A DNA stretch of 64,000 nt from Liolophura sinensis (Eukaryota > Mollusca > Polyplacophora > Chitonida > Chitonidae). The notes beneath the pieces were generated by a model. It was not told the DNA's origin, made no database searches, and saw nothing but the letters and a program-made list of their open reading frames with translations. Made by a program: the position numbers and the translations under genes. The stretch lies in contig NC_088301.1 in the NCBI RefSeq assembly GCF_032854445.1, positions 868,001 through 932,000 on the forward strand, written 5' to 3'. The first letter of the stretch is position 1. Every line of letters begins with the position of its first letter. Below, in pieces: positions 45,126 to 58,032 of this stretch.

Positions 45126-45979
45126 AACTTATACAACCTATAGCACCATGACTTAAGCAGTATTAAATAAACAAAAAATGCACTGAATTAATAACAATTC
45201 ATTAGAAGTCACTGATCTAGAATTACTCAAAGTGTGACAAACGATAACATGAAAACAATGGAAGTGGACAAAGCCTAGGGGATGCTTTGTCCACCAGCAT
45301 AATCCTAGGTTATGTAGGTATACAAAATACAACAATATAAAGATATGTCTCAAACAAAGTAGGTTATATTATGATAACACAGCACACGGTGGCTTTAACA
45401 CGACATAGCGCCTGCTCCATCCATATTGTAAATGATGGCAGCAGATAACTTAACTTGTTCTTTTTAAGGTTTCTAAGACTGTATACATTTTGCTGTAAAC
45501 TATACAGAGCTAAGAGGATGCCTTGTGTGTACAGTGTGAAGTTGTGACATGTGTTACATGTAAGTATATAGGCTGGGAGAATTAAGCCTTATTGCACCAG
45601 GCTGGCCCGACGGTTCTGGCCACAGTGGCTGTCCCGGCGGTGCTGTATGAGAGGCTGGCCAAGTCCAGAGTACCTCAACCAGTCAACGCGAAGAAATCGG
45701 TGGTCACATGACAGAGGGAGTCGACCAGTGCGGGGCCGGGTGGTCCCAAGCCGGCGGTTCATTGCTCCTAATCAGAACGGAGACGTTAATGACGTTTGAG
45801 ATGTTTCGTCAGCTGAACATGCAGTGAACAGCCCTTCTGCGCATGCGGAGGTTCTGAGAAAATATCGTACGAAAATTAAAATACGATGTAAACGAGAGTT
45901 GCTGTGTTGAAAGGATTTGGATGCGAGTCTTCGTGGACGACGGACAGATTTGGAGTATAGGAGCACTGTTACCTATGAA
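45126..45979. other. Intergenic with a GC-rich island
   Basis: 45590-45785 is much more GC-rich than its surroundings and is open for about 58 codons on both strands (plus: LARRFWPQWLSRRCC; minus: MNRRLGTTRPRTGRL). I recognise neither frame. The rest is AT-rich. Confidence 0.35.
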
Positions 45980-46255
45980 AGTAGACCACTGTCTAGCGCT
46001 ATATATACACGAAAAATAGACTACAGCCTAGTGCTGGATATGCACCAAAAGTAGACCAATACCTATAGTGCTGAATATCCACGAAAGGTAGACCACTTCC
46101 TAGTGCTGGATATCCACCAAAAGTAGACCACAACCTTGTGCTGGATATCCACCAAAAGTAGACCGCTACCTAGTGCTGGATATCCACCAAAAGTAGACTA
46201 ATACCTAGTGCTGAATATCCTAGAAAAGTAGACCACTATCTAGTGCTGGATATCT
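45980..46255. repeat. ~35-bp tandem repeat
   Basis: Seven to eight units of GTAGACCACTACCTAGTG plus CTGGATATCCACCAAAA with indels. Confidence 0.88.
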
Positions 46256-47004
46256 ACTGTTAAAGATCGAGGTAAGTGAATTTATTACATTTTTTCTGTG
46301 CATAACTAGGCAAAAGTGACATTCTTATTTTGGATTCCATTCATTATCTTTTTTCTAATTTTTATCTTTATATAACCTTTATAGACGGAAGTTTTTTTAA
46401 GAATTAAAGTGGAAGGGTCAGGAATGGATTATGGCGTTTTTACAATTCTGTTTTCATTAATGATCAGAGGGCATGAAGCATGAACAATGAAAAAACAGCC
46501 TTTTATGGTTTACTACAGCTATGTGAATGTCGGATTTGACGAACTAGATTACAAAGAAAGATATATAATAGACTAAGTTAAAGCTTTGTAGCTAATGCTT
46601 TTCCTTTATTTAAAACTCTGTACACCTTTACTGTCTAGCTGTATCTGTTATCTGTATATTCATTTATAAGTATTTAGGTTGTTTATTTCTCTTCGGCAAT
46701 GATTATTTCAACATTCCCGTGGAGCGGGATGCTTATTTGGTGTAAAACGTAAAATTATTTGTGGACGAAGGTTAAATCCATTAGAAGGAATTGTATTTAA
46801 GGAATACAATTCCTTTAGGTATTAACAGTTTAAAGATCATAAATTTATGACTAAACCAACGTATATACTGAAGATTTGGCTTTTTTAGACCCTGTCAGAT
46901 GCTCTTGACGAGTTTGCATTTTATATGATTATGCAGGTTATCGTGCACCAATGGTCGTAGGTCTGTGTCTAAAACCTGTGTCTAAAACTAGAGTGAGAGG
47001 TTAA
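46256..47004. other. Intergenic with a perfect hairpin
   Basis: AT-rich. A 13-bp perfect inverted repeat, AAGGAATTGTATT at 46785-46797 and its complement at 46803-46815, encloses a 5-base loop. No gene seen. Confidence 0.5.
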
Positions 47005-47512
47005 TACGAGTCTTAATACGAGAACACTGTGTGGTTGAGACGTTTAGTGCTAATAAGAGAACTCTGTGTAGCTGAGGCGTCAGTACTAATACGAGAACAC
47101 CGTGTAGCTGAGACGTTAGTGCTCATACGAGAACACCGTGTAGCTGAGGCGTCAGTACTAATACGAGAACACCGTGTAGCTGAGACGTTAGTGCTCATAC
47201 GAAAACACCGTGGAGCTGAGACGTTAGTGCTCATACGAGAACACCGTGTAGCTGAGACGAGAACACCGTGTAGCTGAGACGTTAGTGCTCATACGAGAAC
47301 ACCGTGTAGCTGAGACGTTAGTGCTCATACGAGAACACCGTGTAGCTGAGACGTTAGTGCTCATACGAGAACACTGTGTAGCTGAGACGTCATTGCTAAT
47401 ACGAGAACACTGTGTAGTTGAGACGTTTAGTGCTAATACGAAAACACTGTGCAGCTGAGACGTCATTGCTAATACGAGAACACTGTGTAGTTGAGACGTT
47501 TAGTGCTGAAAA
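47005..47512. repeat. Minisatellite, 36-bp unit
   Basis: About 14 copies of TGTAGCTGAGACGTTAGTG plus CTCATACGAGAACACCG. The period is a multiple of three, giving open frames on both strands (VLIREHRVAET; MSTNVSATRCSR) that I attribute to the repeat. Confidence 0.95.
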
Positions 47513-49448
47513 GAGAGTATAACCGTAACGGGTCTTTCTAACATTAGGGCGTTTTTCTCTCATTAGCTCCCATCAATGGCTGCTGTTAGATCACGACAGA
47601 GTTGTAAACTATCGCCTAGCAATATTATGAGACGGAGTTACAGGGAAGATCGTTATCAGTGTGGAGATCTAGATGCTGGCAGCGGAGGGAGAGATGTACA
47701 TGTACAGTGGGAGCCCAGCTTTCGGGTCTTGTCACCCCAGCCGTGTCACGCCGCCAGTTAATAACACACGATCTAACGTGGCAATGATGGAGCTGTTTTC
47801 ACCATGTGAACAAGAACATTTTCGCATTTCTTAGTCAACTCTGTATTGGGCGTGGAAGTTTGTTTTAATGATAGAGGTGGTAATCGCAGGGGTAGGGGTC
47901 ACTATTACCAGTCAGGTTGTCACTTTGCCCATGGATGACGGGGTGACGCACGAAACTCAGTTTTAAAATTTCTTTTCGCCTTAAAAGTTTGCCATTAAAT
48001 TATTTAGATCTTGTCTTCTGCACTCGGGGCACCTGCTTCCAAACTGATACTTCGAGATAAAAATGTAACGCTTCGGGCTATACATACAGCGCTGGCCATA
48101 CGCGCCATCGAGTATAGGATGACTTGTCCAACTTCCAAGAAAGTATTTTCAGTTCTGATGGACAAAGCAGGTACGTGAGATTCGGTGTGATATATTGTGC
48201 AATTTTGTGAAAAGACAGCCTCATTGTTTAGAGGAGAACACCGGAAAATTGTCTACTTCAGAATAAAACCTTTTTATATAGATCTGATTCAAGAGACACT
48301 CGTAACCACACAGGCACGTAACTACCATCCATGGCAACCATGCAGCTCTGGCGACATTACGTCACTGTGGAAGTTGTACGTGCTCGTAATGTTAAAACGA
48401 CTGTCCATCATTAATTATAGTGCGCGTCATCTGAAAGACAATTTCATACAGATTCCAGATATGGTTTTGTATTTTTTTCATTATTATTACCGTACTATTT
48501 TTTTTTTTGGGGGGGGGGGCACATTTTGGACCATTTTTATATTAAATAGTACAGCATCTCTATCTGCGTTTAATGTGCAGATATGACAGGGTATGTTTGA
48601 AGACTGGAACGAATCTGTCAGGTCACTTTGATTCAGCCTGTTCAATATATGGTCCAAAAAGTGCACAGTACAAGCGCATGGACCGGGGCTGATTTTGGTC
48701 CTAATGATGCACTGTATGCACGATCCGTGTGGGTAGTCTGTGTATTCTCTGAACAGACTGGCCTGTATCTTTTGGTAGTTTCCCAGTTATCTATAAAACG
48801 GTTTAATCTGACCGTTAACGCACGTAATGCTGACGCCAGGCGATTGACGACGGGTCGTTTAAATTGCACTGTGTAATGTATCGTCATGAGATTGTAACTG
48901 TTGATGAAAGTTTACACCAAATAACATTTACTAATTGCCGTCACCACACCCCGGCGCGGTCAATCTAGGTAGACACTAAACACATGCTGGTGCCAACGCC
49001 GAGGCCAAAAGACGTACCCAATGTTTGCCAAAGAAGAAACAAACCCAACGCTAAAATATAAAGAAAGATGAACTATAAAGTTATCTCCTGTTTAAGGACT
49101 ATTTACTTATCAGCGCTACAGCGGTGATCAGCCGGATATCATCGGCTTGTTGATAGCATCCAGGCGGTCTGATATGCCCAGTTTCGGCCAATCACAAGTT
49201 ATCTTCGTCTAAATATCATCTGGTAATGCGTATAAACAATTACATGCCAGATAACCGAAATAATCCAGTAGGGTGATAACCCATCGCTGGAGAAGAGCAC
49301 AGGAACCTGTAACGTAAGTAATATTCCTAACGTGTGTATAAGTAAGAATTCTAACCAATTTCTGCTTTTACGTTCAAGGAATTTCTGTTCATTACAGGTC
49401 GTCAGGTTTAACTCAATATGACAAAGGATACTTTTGGATATTTTTTTT
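47513..49448. other. Intergenic, one weak exon candidate
   Basis: 48008-48170 (+) is open for 54 codons between an acceptor-like TTATTTAG and a donor GTACGT and contains ATG at 48119 (MTCPTSKKVFSVLMDKA). No family recognised. A G run lies at ~48509. 48628-48887 is open on both strands without similarity. Confidence 0.3.
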
Positions 49449-49697
49449 CTTCGAAACAATAATCCGTTAATTTTAACAGAAAGTCTGTTGTCTGGGTGAT
49501 GTTAGAATATATTCTGTTGTTGTAACATAAACTGTGTTATATTCAACGGAATATCCTGTTAGTCTAATAGAATCTTTATGTTGATTTAACAGAATATTTG
49601 TGGATTTAACAGAATAATTTGCTCAAATAACACAATACTTTCTGGCATCATTCAGACAACAGACTTTCTGTTAAATTTAGCAGATTTTTTTTGAGAT
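49449..49697. mobile_element. MITE-like element, copy 2
   Basis: Same family as 44875-45125: left TTAATTTTAACAGAAAG, TCTGTTGTCTGGGTGATG; right end reversed TTAAATTTAACAGAAAG, TCTGTTGTCTGAATGATG. The outer ends are more degraded than in copy 1. Confidence 0.8.
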
Positions 49698-50073
49698 ACG
49701 CTTTCCATCGAGTATCATATTTATCCCATATAGAATGTGATACCAGGGATATATATGTATTATGTGATGTTTCTAAATAAATATCTTCAAAATAAAGGTG
49801 TAGATGGTGTGAGCTTGGTTATATAGATATTTATTTATTTATGTGATTGATTTTTAAACTATTCTCATTGCATGACATGCAGGCAATAATGAACAACAGT
49901 TTCACCTCATATCAACAAGAAACGAACATCGATTTTCACCACCTGCCAGTCACATGTTCCAAGTTAATGGACACACGTATGCAGACTCAGGAGAGTTGTT
50001 CACTTCCATTATATACACATAAACAACACTTATAAGGACAAATAGTCCCTTATTAAATTTGAAAATAAAACAT

Positions 50074-50110
50074 GGACAGACTTTCTTTTAACAGATTAAT
50101 TTTTTGAGTG
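50074..50110. mobile_element. MITE-like element, terminal fragment
   Basis: Only one terminal inverted repeat remains. Reversed it reads CACTCAAAAAATTAATCTG, TTAAAAGAAAGTCTG, the least decayed version of the outer end. Confidence 0.7.
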
Positions 50111-51639
50111 TACTTGCACTCATGTGTCTACGTATAGCCTGTTTTAGACAGTCCCTTTCTCAGCTTAATGACATATATAATAGTTATGATTAAATTTTGA
50201 GTAAAAGAGCACTTAGGCAGAGCTGTCTTAGTAATGAACTGATTTCTGTATAGGAAAGGACGTTCGCGGCTATTTACCCTAGTCCTCAGCCACCTTACTC
50301 CCCACACGTCACTTAGCGACCGTGTCACTAACCTATGATGTGTTACACCACAGGTGCCCTTTGGCCTCTTAGAGATATTACTACTCACTTTCCCGCAGCC
50401 CCTTTCACTCATCTGTCCCTCCGCAGACACTTTAGCCGACGACTGAGTTTTATGTTTACGTCTTGCTGTCGTTACAACAGGTCAGGGCTATATTTTGGGA
50501 CGATAGTTAAAACTCTACCGCTTGGTAAAGATAGACGCCTTCTTCTTCCGCCTTTCATCTTCTCATATGTGATATCGCTCATCTTTTCCCTTAAACAAAC
50601 GTGTCAAATCCGCCATAACACACAGTACCCACACATCTCACCTCTCTCCCATGTTGTCTTACTTTTATACAGAGTTACCGTGCACTGGCGCTTGAAATTC
50701 TGATAAACTCATTGATGTTGTATCATTTTAAGGAAAGTCAATGAAAATGTTTCATTTAATTTTTCTGTCTAAAATCAAACAAAGCAATTAGTCCTCATTA
50801 AAGGTAAAGTCAATGGAAGAAATATGCATGATTGAAGCTAATTATCTCTGAGCAAGGCGATACACACGAAGGAAAAGAAAAACGGTAATTTCAACTATAC
50901 TCGAGTCTCAAATTTTTGTGAATGTAGCATAAGGATGATATCTGAATTCCAATCAAATGCTTAATCAAAGCGGAATAAGTGCCCTCACATTTCAAGTGGC
51001 GGAAAGCTTTTCGGGTGTGTGTGTGTGGGGGGGGGGGGGGGGGAGGGGGCATTGCGTGATTACGAATGAGCTAAGGGGCGGAACTCTTCAGTGATCAAGG
51101 ATAATCCACTCGCTTCGGACCACACACGGGAAACAGCCGCCCTGAGCCGTAATTTGGGAAATCGGTGGTCTGTGGTAAGCATCAAACAAGGCTTTACCCT
51201 AGACATGAACATGTCTCCTCAGCTCCTTCAGTCAGTTTTTATGTTTAAACATTAGTTAGACTTAATCACGACATTAAGCACTGATTAAGTCGTGAACAAA
51301 AATGTTATTTTAGAATCACTGCATAGAAAATGTAGTTTCTAGCTCTTGTTTCTATGTTATAACTAAATGTATTGTCCGTGGAAGGGCTGGAAAACAAAGA
51401 TATTTTAGTTCGTGAATGTTTTCCAATACTAAAGGAACGATGGTAACGGTTTATACTGAGTCTGTGATGTTTCTATCTTGAAAGTAGCGTTATTGTATTA
51501 TACATTCATCAATACAGGTAACAAAGTAAAAAATGTCAAATACTTAAAACAAAGCTTTCATATGAAAAGTTGTCTGGTCTGCAAGTCTGTTCAGATATGC
51601 TTTATCTTTCCTTACACATATCAAGATTGACCAACACTG
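50111..51639. other. Intergenic, no gene seen
   Basis: Contains a (GT)n then 15-base G tract at 51015-51042. Open frames at 50128-50703 on both strands have no recognisable domain. Confidence 0.45.
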
Positions 51640-51935
51640 AGTCATGCAGGTCTATGAAGGATTCATGCATGTTATAAAGCATTCATCCTTGTCTATGGAG
51701 GATTCATACATGTCTATAAAAGATTTATCCATGTCTGTAAATTATTTATCCATGTTTTTGAAGTATTCATCCATGTTAATAAATGATTTAACCATGTCTA
51801 TAAGGGATTCATCTATCTCTATAAAGGATTTATCTATGTCTATAAAGGACTTATCCATGGCTATAAAGGACTTATCCATGACTATAAAGCATCTATCTGT
51901 GTCTGTAAAGGATTCATCTATATCTACAAATTATA
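51640..51935. repeat. 21-bp tandem repeat
   Basis: About 14 degenerate units of ATGTCTATAAAGGATTTATCC. The period equals seven codons, so a 132-codon open frame (MSIKDLS repeated) results. Confidence 0.9.
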
Positions 51936-52044
51936 TACTCTGTACCAGTAGCATCCGCCCACTAGTGTTAAGACCATGCTTGCATATATGGCGATACAGG
52001 TATAGAAGTTTTTGTGTGATCTCTACTGTATGTGCTAAGTGAAC

Positions 52045-52378
52045 GCATCATAATGCCACAGTGCTGTGCTAATTGAACGCATTTTAATGTCACAGTACTG
52101 TGCTAAGCAAACGCATGATAATGTCACAGTACTGTGCTAGGTGGACGCATTTTAATGTCACAGTACTGTGCTAAGCAAACGCATGATAATGACACAGTAC
52201 TGTGCTGAGTGGACGCATGATAATGTCACAGAACTGTGCCGAGTGAACGCATGATAATGACAAGGTACTGTACTGAGTGACAGTATGATAATGTCACATT
52301 GCTGTGCTAAGTGCACGTATGATAATGTCGCAGTACTGTGCTAAATGAACGCATGCTGATTTCACAGTACTATGCTAA
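52045..52378. repeat. 34-bp tandem repeat
   Basis: About ten copies of TGTGCTAAGTGAACGCATG plus ATAATGTCACAGTAC, with CAAAC/GGAC variants. Confidence 0.92.
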
Positions 52379-54184
52379 GGGAATCCATCGCAAATAAACA
52401 TCCATGGCTTTCCAGTCTACATGAGCATAGAATTATCGGCTGTAATGTATTTAGCACCTCTCAGAACTCGATCCTCACAAACCGATTTTTGAAAGTCTTG
52501 AGTATAGATTACAAGCGATGTGCGTTTAGTTTGCTTCCTAAACTCCAGATCCAGTGAATGTTTGATCGTTTAAAAAACATGCTGACGCAACACTTTGGAG
52601 AGTTAAACTCGCGCTTTAAACAGAGACGCGTATTGTTCCTTAAAGTCGATGTAATTAGTCTTTCGGTGAATGAATTCTGCAGGGAGTAATTTGTTTTGAG
52701 TTGTCGTCGAGACAGTTGTCTCTTTGTGGCGAGAGCCTCTCTTTGATAAGTGACATGCGCAACAAGATGGTTAATTAGTCAATCACGGCGTGTCAGGAGG
52801 ACGAAATGGAGAACCAGTTGACGTGAATGCACGCTTTTCATAAGCCCTTTAAAAATGGCCCAAAAAATCCCCATTTACGAGGAAGCAAAGTGTATATTTG
52901 TAATTGGGTTACGCAGTGTTCAGCGCTGTGATCCTTGGCTTGAAATGCTGTTTTTACACTCATAATTAAAGTCTTCTGAGACAGCTGTATGGTGAGTGTA
53001 CATGTTGGTATGTGTAATAATTTATAGCAGTTCACCACGAGACTACTCCGTGTATCTGTGAGATTTAACCCACCATAGTATACTAGTTATTGTAAAAGAC
53101 ATTTTGTAATGAATTCCTCAAAATACTATGTTGTTTTGTATGACAGTTTGGGACAAAAGAAGTCATCCTTGTATTATTTTATATGTGTCTTTATACACAT
53201 TTTTTTTTTCTCAAAAATTCAATATAGAATTGTGTAAAACCACAAAAGGCAGTCTCACTCAGCATAAGGTTCAGCGGCCAATCGAATGAGGTTCAACCAG
53301 TCTTGCTTCAGCTGAATCCACTTTATTCCAACAATAAAATAGCACCCTGCCTGATCGGAATAAAACGCCATGTACTACCCTAGGCCGTGTGTATTACATC
53401 ACACTGGGCCGTGAATCACAGCACGTCTCCGAAAAACTTACAACATCATTTTTTATTTCCCCAAAACACTTGCCAATTTTTGAGCTATCTTTCATCGAGC
53501 TGAGGGTCATAAGGTATCGTTTAATTTGAGTAAACACGTAAGCGGAGCCCGTCAACATGGATGAGGAACGGACGGGCTGGGCTGGTGTTACAAACCAGCT
53601 CACTGTTTGAGGAGACTCATACTTTGATAGGGTCACCTTCTACCGTCATCTGTCACATCCTTCATCTTATCACGTCACTGCTCACGTGCTCGCTTAGAAA
53701 CAAGTTTATGATTACCAGGGGACAGATTAACGAGTGGTGGGGTCCGTAAAACAGCTAATACATATAATAAAGTAGATAAACTATTTTAAAAACTATTTAT
53801 GGGAGATGTATATGAACATGTATGGTTTTAATATGAGTCGGAGGAGACCGGTTACAGCCAGAAGAACATCCGAACACACCCGAGAACAACGATTTGAATA
53901 AACCGTCAGACCAAAACTGATCTTGAAAAGAGGATAAAACCTGCCACTAATATCACACAGCTTAAGAAAGACAAAAGTGAAGTGTGAAATTCTGTGTTTG
54001 ATTAGATATATGACAATATTTGTAACATTTAGCTCATGACAGATTGGACATTTTTATTGGATGGCTGTCATGTAAATTAAAATTTTTGTGTTAGATTTTC
54101 TTACTTTAAGATGTTGACAGGCAGATTTAGGAATGTGGGATAGCTTATTATTGTGACTATAAATGTTGTCTGGTGGACTTTCAT
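52379..54184. other. Non-repetitive intergenic stretch
   Basis: No exon recognised. 52690-52760 combines GACAGTTGTC (MYB/E-box-like), TTTGTGGC and TTTGATAAGTG (GATA core) and could be a regulatory element; this is motif reading only. Confidence 0.35.
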
Positions 54185-54894
54185 AGTTTGGTGAGAAGAG
54201 AGGTAGTTCAGTGAGTGGTGTGGTGGTTCAGTAAGAAGACAGGTAGTTCAGTGAGTGGTGTGGTGGTTCAGTAAGAAGAGAGGTAGGTCAGTGACGTGAG
54301 TGTCAGCTCAGTATGCAGAGTGGTGGTTCAGTGAGGGGAGTGGTAGTTCAGTAAGAAGACATGTAGTTCAGTGAGTGGTGTTGTGGTTCAGTAAGAACAG
54401 AGGTAGGTCAGTGACGTGAGTGTCAGCTCAGTATGCAGAGTGGTGGTTCAGTGAGGGGAGTGGTAGTTCAGTAAGAAGACATGTAGTTCAGTGAGTGGTG
54501 TTGTGGTTCAGTAAGAACAGAGGTAGTTTAGTGACGTGAGTGTCAGCTCAGTATGCAGAGTGGTGGTTCAATGAGGGGAGGCAGCTCAGTTTGAAGAGTG
54601 GTAGTTCAATGACGGGAGTGGCAGCTCATTGATGGGGGCGGTAGTTCAGTGAGAGGAATGGCAGTTCATGGAGAGGAGTGACAGATCAGTGAGTGGAGAG
54701 GTAGTTCCGTGAAAGGAGAGGCAGCTCAGTTTGAAGTGTGGTAGTTCAGTGAGGGGAGTGGTGGTTCAGTGAGAGGAATGGCAGTTCATGGGGAGGAGTG
54801 ACAGATCAGTGAGAGGGGCCGCAGCTCAGTAAGAAAAATGGCAGCTCACTGAGGGAAGTGGTAGTTCAGTGAGAGGAATGGCAGTTTACACAGA
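54185..54894. repeat. Composite minisatellite, ~18-20-bp units in a higher-order block
   Basis: Short units of the type GTGGTAGTTCAGTGAGGGGA and GGCAGCTCAGT. A higher-order block of about 120 bp, starting GTGACGTGAGTGTCAGCTC and ending GAACAGAGGTAGGTCA, is repeated at ~54290 and ~54410 and partly at ~54530. Confidence 0.9.
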
Positions 54895-55830
54895 GAAGTC
54901 CGTGGGTAGAAACACCTATTAGGTCTGGTTACTACCAGTCCTCGTGTAGGAATACTACCCAGTGAGTTTGGTTACAAGCAGCCAATGTTTAGGAACTCTA
55001 CCCTCTGGATTTGGTTACCTTCTGTCTATGTGTAGGAATACTACCCACTGGGTTTGGTTACCGTCAGTCTGTGTGTATAAATACTACCACTGTGTTTGGT
55101 TACCATCAATCCGTGTGTAGAAATATTACCCACTGGGTTTGGTTACCATTAGTCCGTGTGTAGGAATACTGCCCACTGGATTTGGTTACCATCAGTCTGT
55201 GTGTAGGAATACTACCCACTGACTTTGTTTATCATCAGTCCGTGTGTATGAATACTACTGGGTTTGGTTACCATCACTCCGTGTGTAGGGATACTACCCA
55301 CTGTAGTGGTAGTTTGGTTACCATGAGTCCTGTGTAGAAATACTACCCACTGCCTTTGTTTACCATCAGTCCGTGTGTAGAAATACTACCCACTGGGTTT
55401 GGTTACCAGCAGCCCGTGTGTAGGAACACTGCTCACTGTATTTGGTGACCATGAGTCCGTGTGTAGAAATACTACCCACTGGGTTTGGTTACCATCAGTC
55501 CGTGTGTAGGAATACTGCCCATTGGGTTTGGTTATCATTTGTCCATATGTAGAAATACTACCCACTTAGTTTGGTTACCATAAGTCTGTGTGTAGGAATA
55601 CTGCCCATTGGGTTTGGTTATCATTTATCCATATGTAGAAATACTACCCACTTAGTTTGGTTACCATAAGTCTGTGTGTGGGAATACTACCCACTGGGTT
55701 TGGTTACCATCAGTCCGTGTGTAGGAATACTGCCCATTGGGTTTGGTTATCATTTGTCCATATGTAGAAATACTACCCACTTGGTTTGGTTACCATAAGT
55801 CTGTGTGTAGGAATAGTAACTCAATCCCGA
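54895..55830. repeat. Minisatellite, ~43-bp unit
   Basis: About 21 copies with landmarks GTCCGTGTGTAGGAATACTA, CCCACTGGGTTTGGTTACC, ATCA. The units between 55500 and 55800 form a two-unit higher-order pattern (CATTTGTCCATATGTAG alternating with CATAAGTCTGTGTG). Degenerate units trail to ~56040. Confidence 0.93.
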
Positions 55831-58032
55831 GAAAACCATTTGACTGGTTACATTTGGCTTGTTTTGAAATTTTTGTCACTGTTTTTGGTTATCAGTAGTC
55901 TACATACGGATTTGGTTTGATTACCATCAATTTGTATGTAAGACTATATCTATCATTTTGGTTATCAAAAGTCTATAGTGGGGAATTCCTCTCTTTGGTT
56001 ACTGTCATCATCAGTCTGTGTGCAAACGTTTGACCACTAGTACCACTAGTTTATACAATGTATACTGGCCTACTTTTCAGTGGGTTTTCATCATTCTGTA
56101 TACAGCCTTTCAGCCACTGTTCTGCACCACTGGTATACATACAGGGGTGCTATAAAGCCATTGCGTTTAGTTTTTATCTGCCTTCATGATTTTGTTCCTT
56201 GTCCTGCTACTGATTGGTTATCACTAATCCTTATACAGGGGGCCTTGTCATCGATTTATCAGACACAACATTCATTTATGGGCGGATTAGGACGGTACAG
56301 CCTATAGCTATAACTCTTGTTTTCTAGCATAGTGGTGTACAAAAGCCCATAGCGGGAGCTGGATTTGATCGCGCGACGTCGTCCTTTTACATCACTCGTT
56401 GTAGCCTATATCCTTCAGTTTGGCTAAGAAAGGACCGTCTCACTATATTATGTGGTACAACGAACTCTAGACTGATACACACGTAAACGTCTACGTCTCA
56501 ATCGATGTCTGTAACTTGCAGCACAAACATGTTTTTTCGTCAGTGTGTATTATGTTGCATTAGTTGCCATTTGCTAATCTCATCTTCCTCGCCGGAACAA
56601 GACCACCATTATGTGTTACATGATGAGTACTGTTTTTTCCCCTCCCTTTTCGTGGGTCACGTGACAAATCAGCGCGTGCGGCGCATCACAGTACACATGA
56701 CACCCTTGCGAGCATTAATCGCATCAGACACGGACTGATATCAAGAGCCATTAGAAACTCATACAGTCAAGACAAAAGTGTTGTGTTTCCCAGGAGAAGT
56801 AAAGTAATGGTTTAGCCGTCTGATGTAAAGTCCATAAATATTTGACATCCAGTCCGCTTTACAACATGACCTTTCTTCATAGATTAACTAGGCATCGGCC
56901 TCTGTGTACTATTTACACGCACATGCAAGTAGATCGTTCAATTTTAGAACCAATGAAAGACAGTATCCACGAAATGTAACATAATTAGCCGAGAAATATA
57001 TGAAGCATGGGCGATACGAATAGCATTAGTGAAATCACCGCCCCCAAACCGCTTCTTGGCTCACCCCGCCTCTGAGTGGGTGGGGCTTTTAGGGATGGAG
57101 AAAAAGACTTATAGCCCCATTTAAGCCACTTACGGACAAACAAGCATGGCTTTCTCCGGCACATCTCGTTTTTATAGCTGCTACTCCACATCCGATATCG
57201 GGTACACATTTTTTCTTCTTTGCTATGCAGAGTTTGTGTATACTAAAAATGCAATTTCAAACCAAGTGTTACGGTATATTACCTCAGTATAAACGGAATG
57301 GAGGATGTTTGAAGCTGAGGGTATAACCCCGTGTATTCGCGTCTATCTCCTGCTTACGTATACTGGATAAAAGAAAAAACACAAAAATGATTTATTGTGA
57401 AATGAAAATCTATGAAGTAATGTAATAACCATGCGTGCAGGACGGCCCAGATATCTCCAGGCAATCTTGGAGAACATTCAGTTCAGGCCTTATTTCGCTT
57501 TTAGGCATTGGATACACTACGATTAGAAAAATATTAGTCCAGTTTAGAAGCCTTTTCGAAATGAAGATAGCTCGGTGAAATTTCAGACTATCAAGGTATT
57601 TGTGTATACCTTTTCTTCTATTTAATTCTGAGGGCTTATTTTTCGTTTATTTACTGTTTGAAGTATATTTATCTATATCTTACGTAACTGTATATAGGCC
57701 TAGGAGAAAAGATAGAGTGGTTTGTTTAGCTGTTACGGCGAGTGTGACAAGATGAGGCATGTGGAAGTAATTTCTGATGTGTAGAAGCTATACTTGTATG
57801 TATATACGAGCTGTGAGGTCTCAAATTAATCTGCATCAAAGTCTCTATAAGGACGTAGAGATACGTATATAATATATAGACCTACAGGAGAATGAGAATT
57901 TCTTTATATTTCTATTCATTTGTGAAGGTGCCTGTGCTCTAGTTTTGCTGATGGAGTATTCGTAACATCTGGCAGCAAGTCAGTTTCCTATTCTTAACCC
58001 ACTTATCTGCGAAAAGCAATTCTAACAGACGA
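55831..58032. other. Intergenic, no confirmed gene
   Basis: Near 56341-56400 the minus strand reads GCGATCAAATCCAGCTCCCG, reminiscent of a degenerate B box of a tRNA-derived SINE. Open frames at 56080-56738 are unrecognised. Confidence 0.35.

Noticed and set aside
51640-52042. Small repeat protein MSIKDLS
   Set aside because: The 21-bp period is a multiple of three, so the frame stays open automatically; units are degenerate and lack codon-level conservation.
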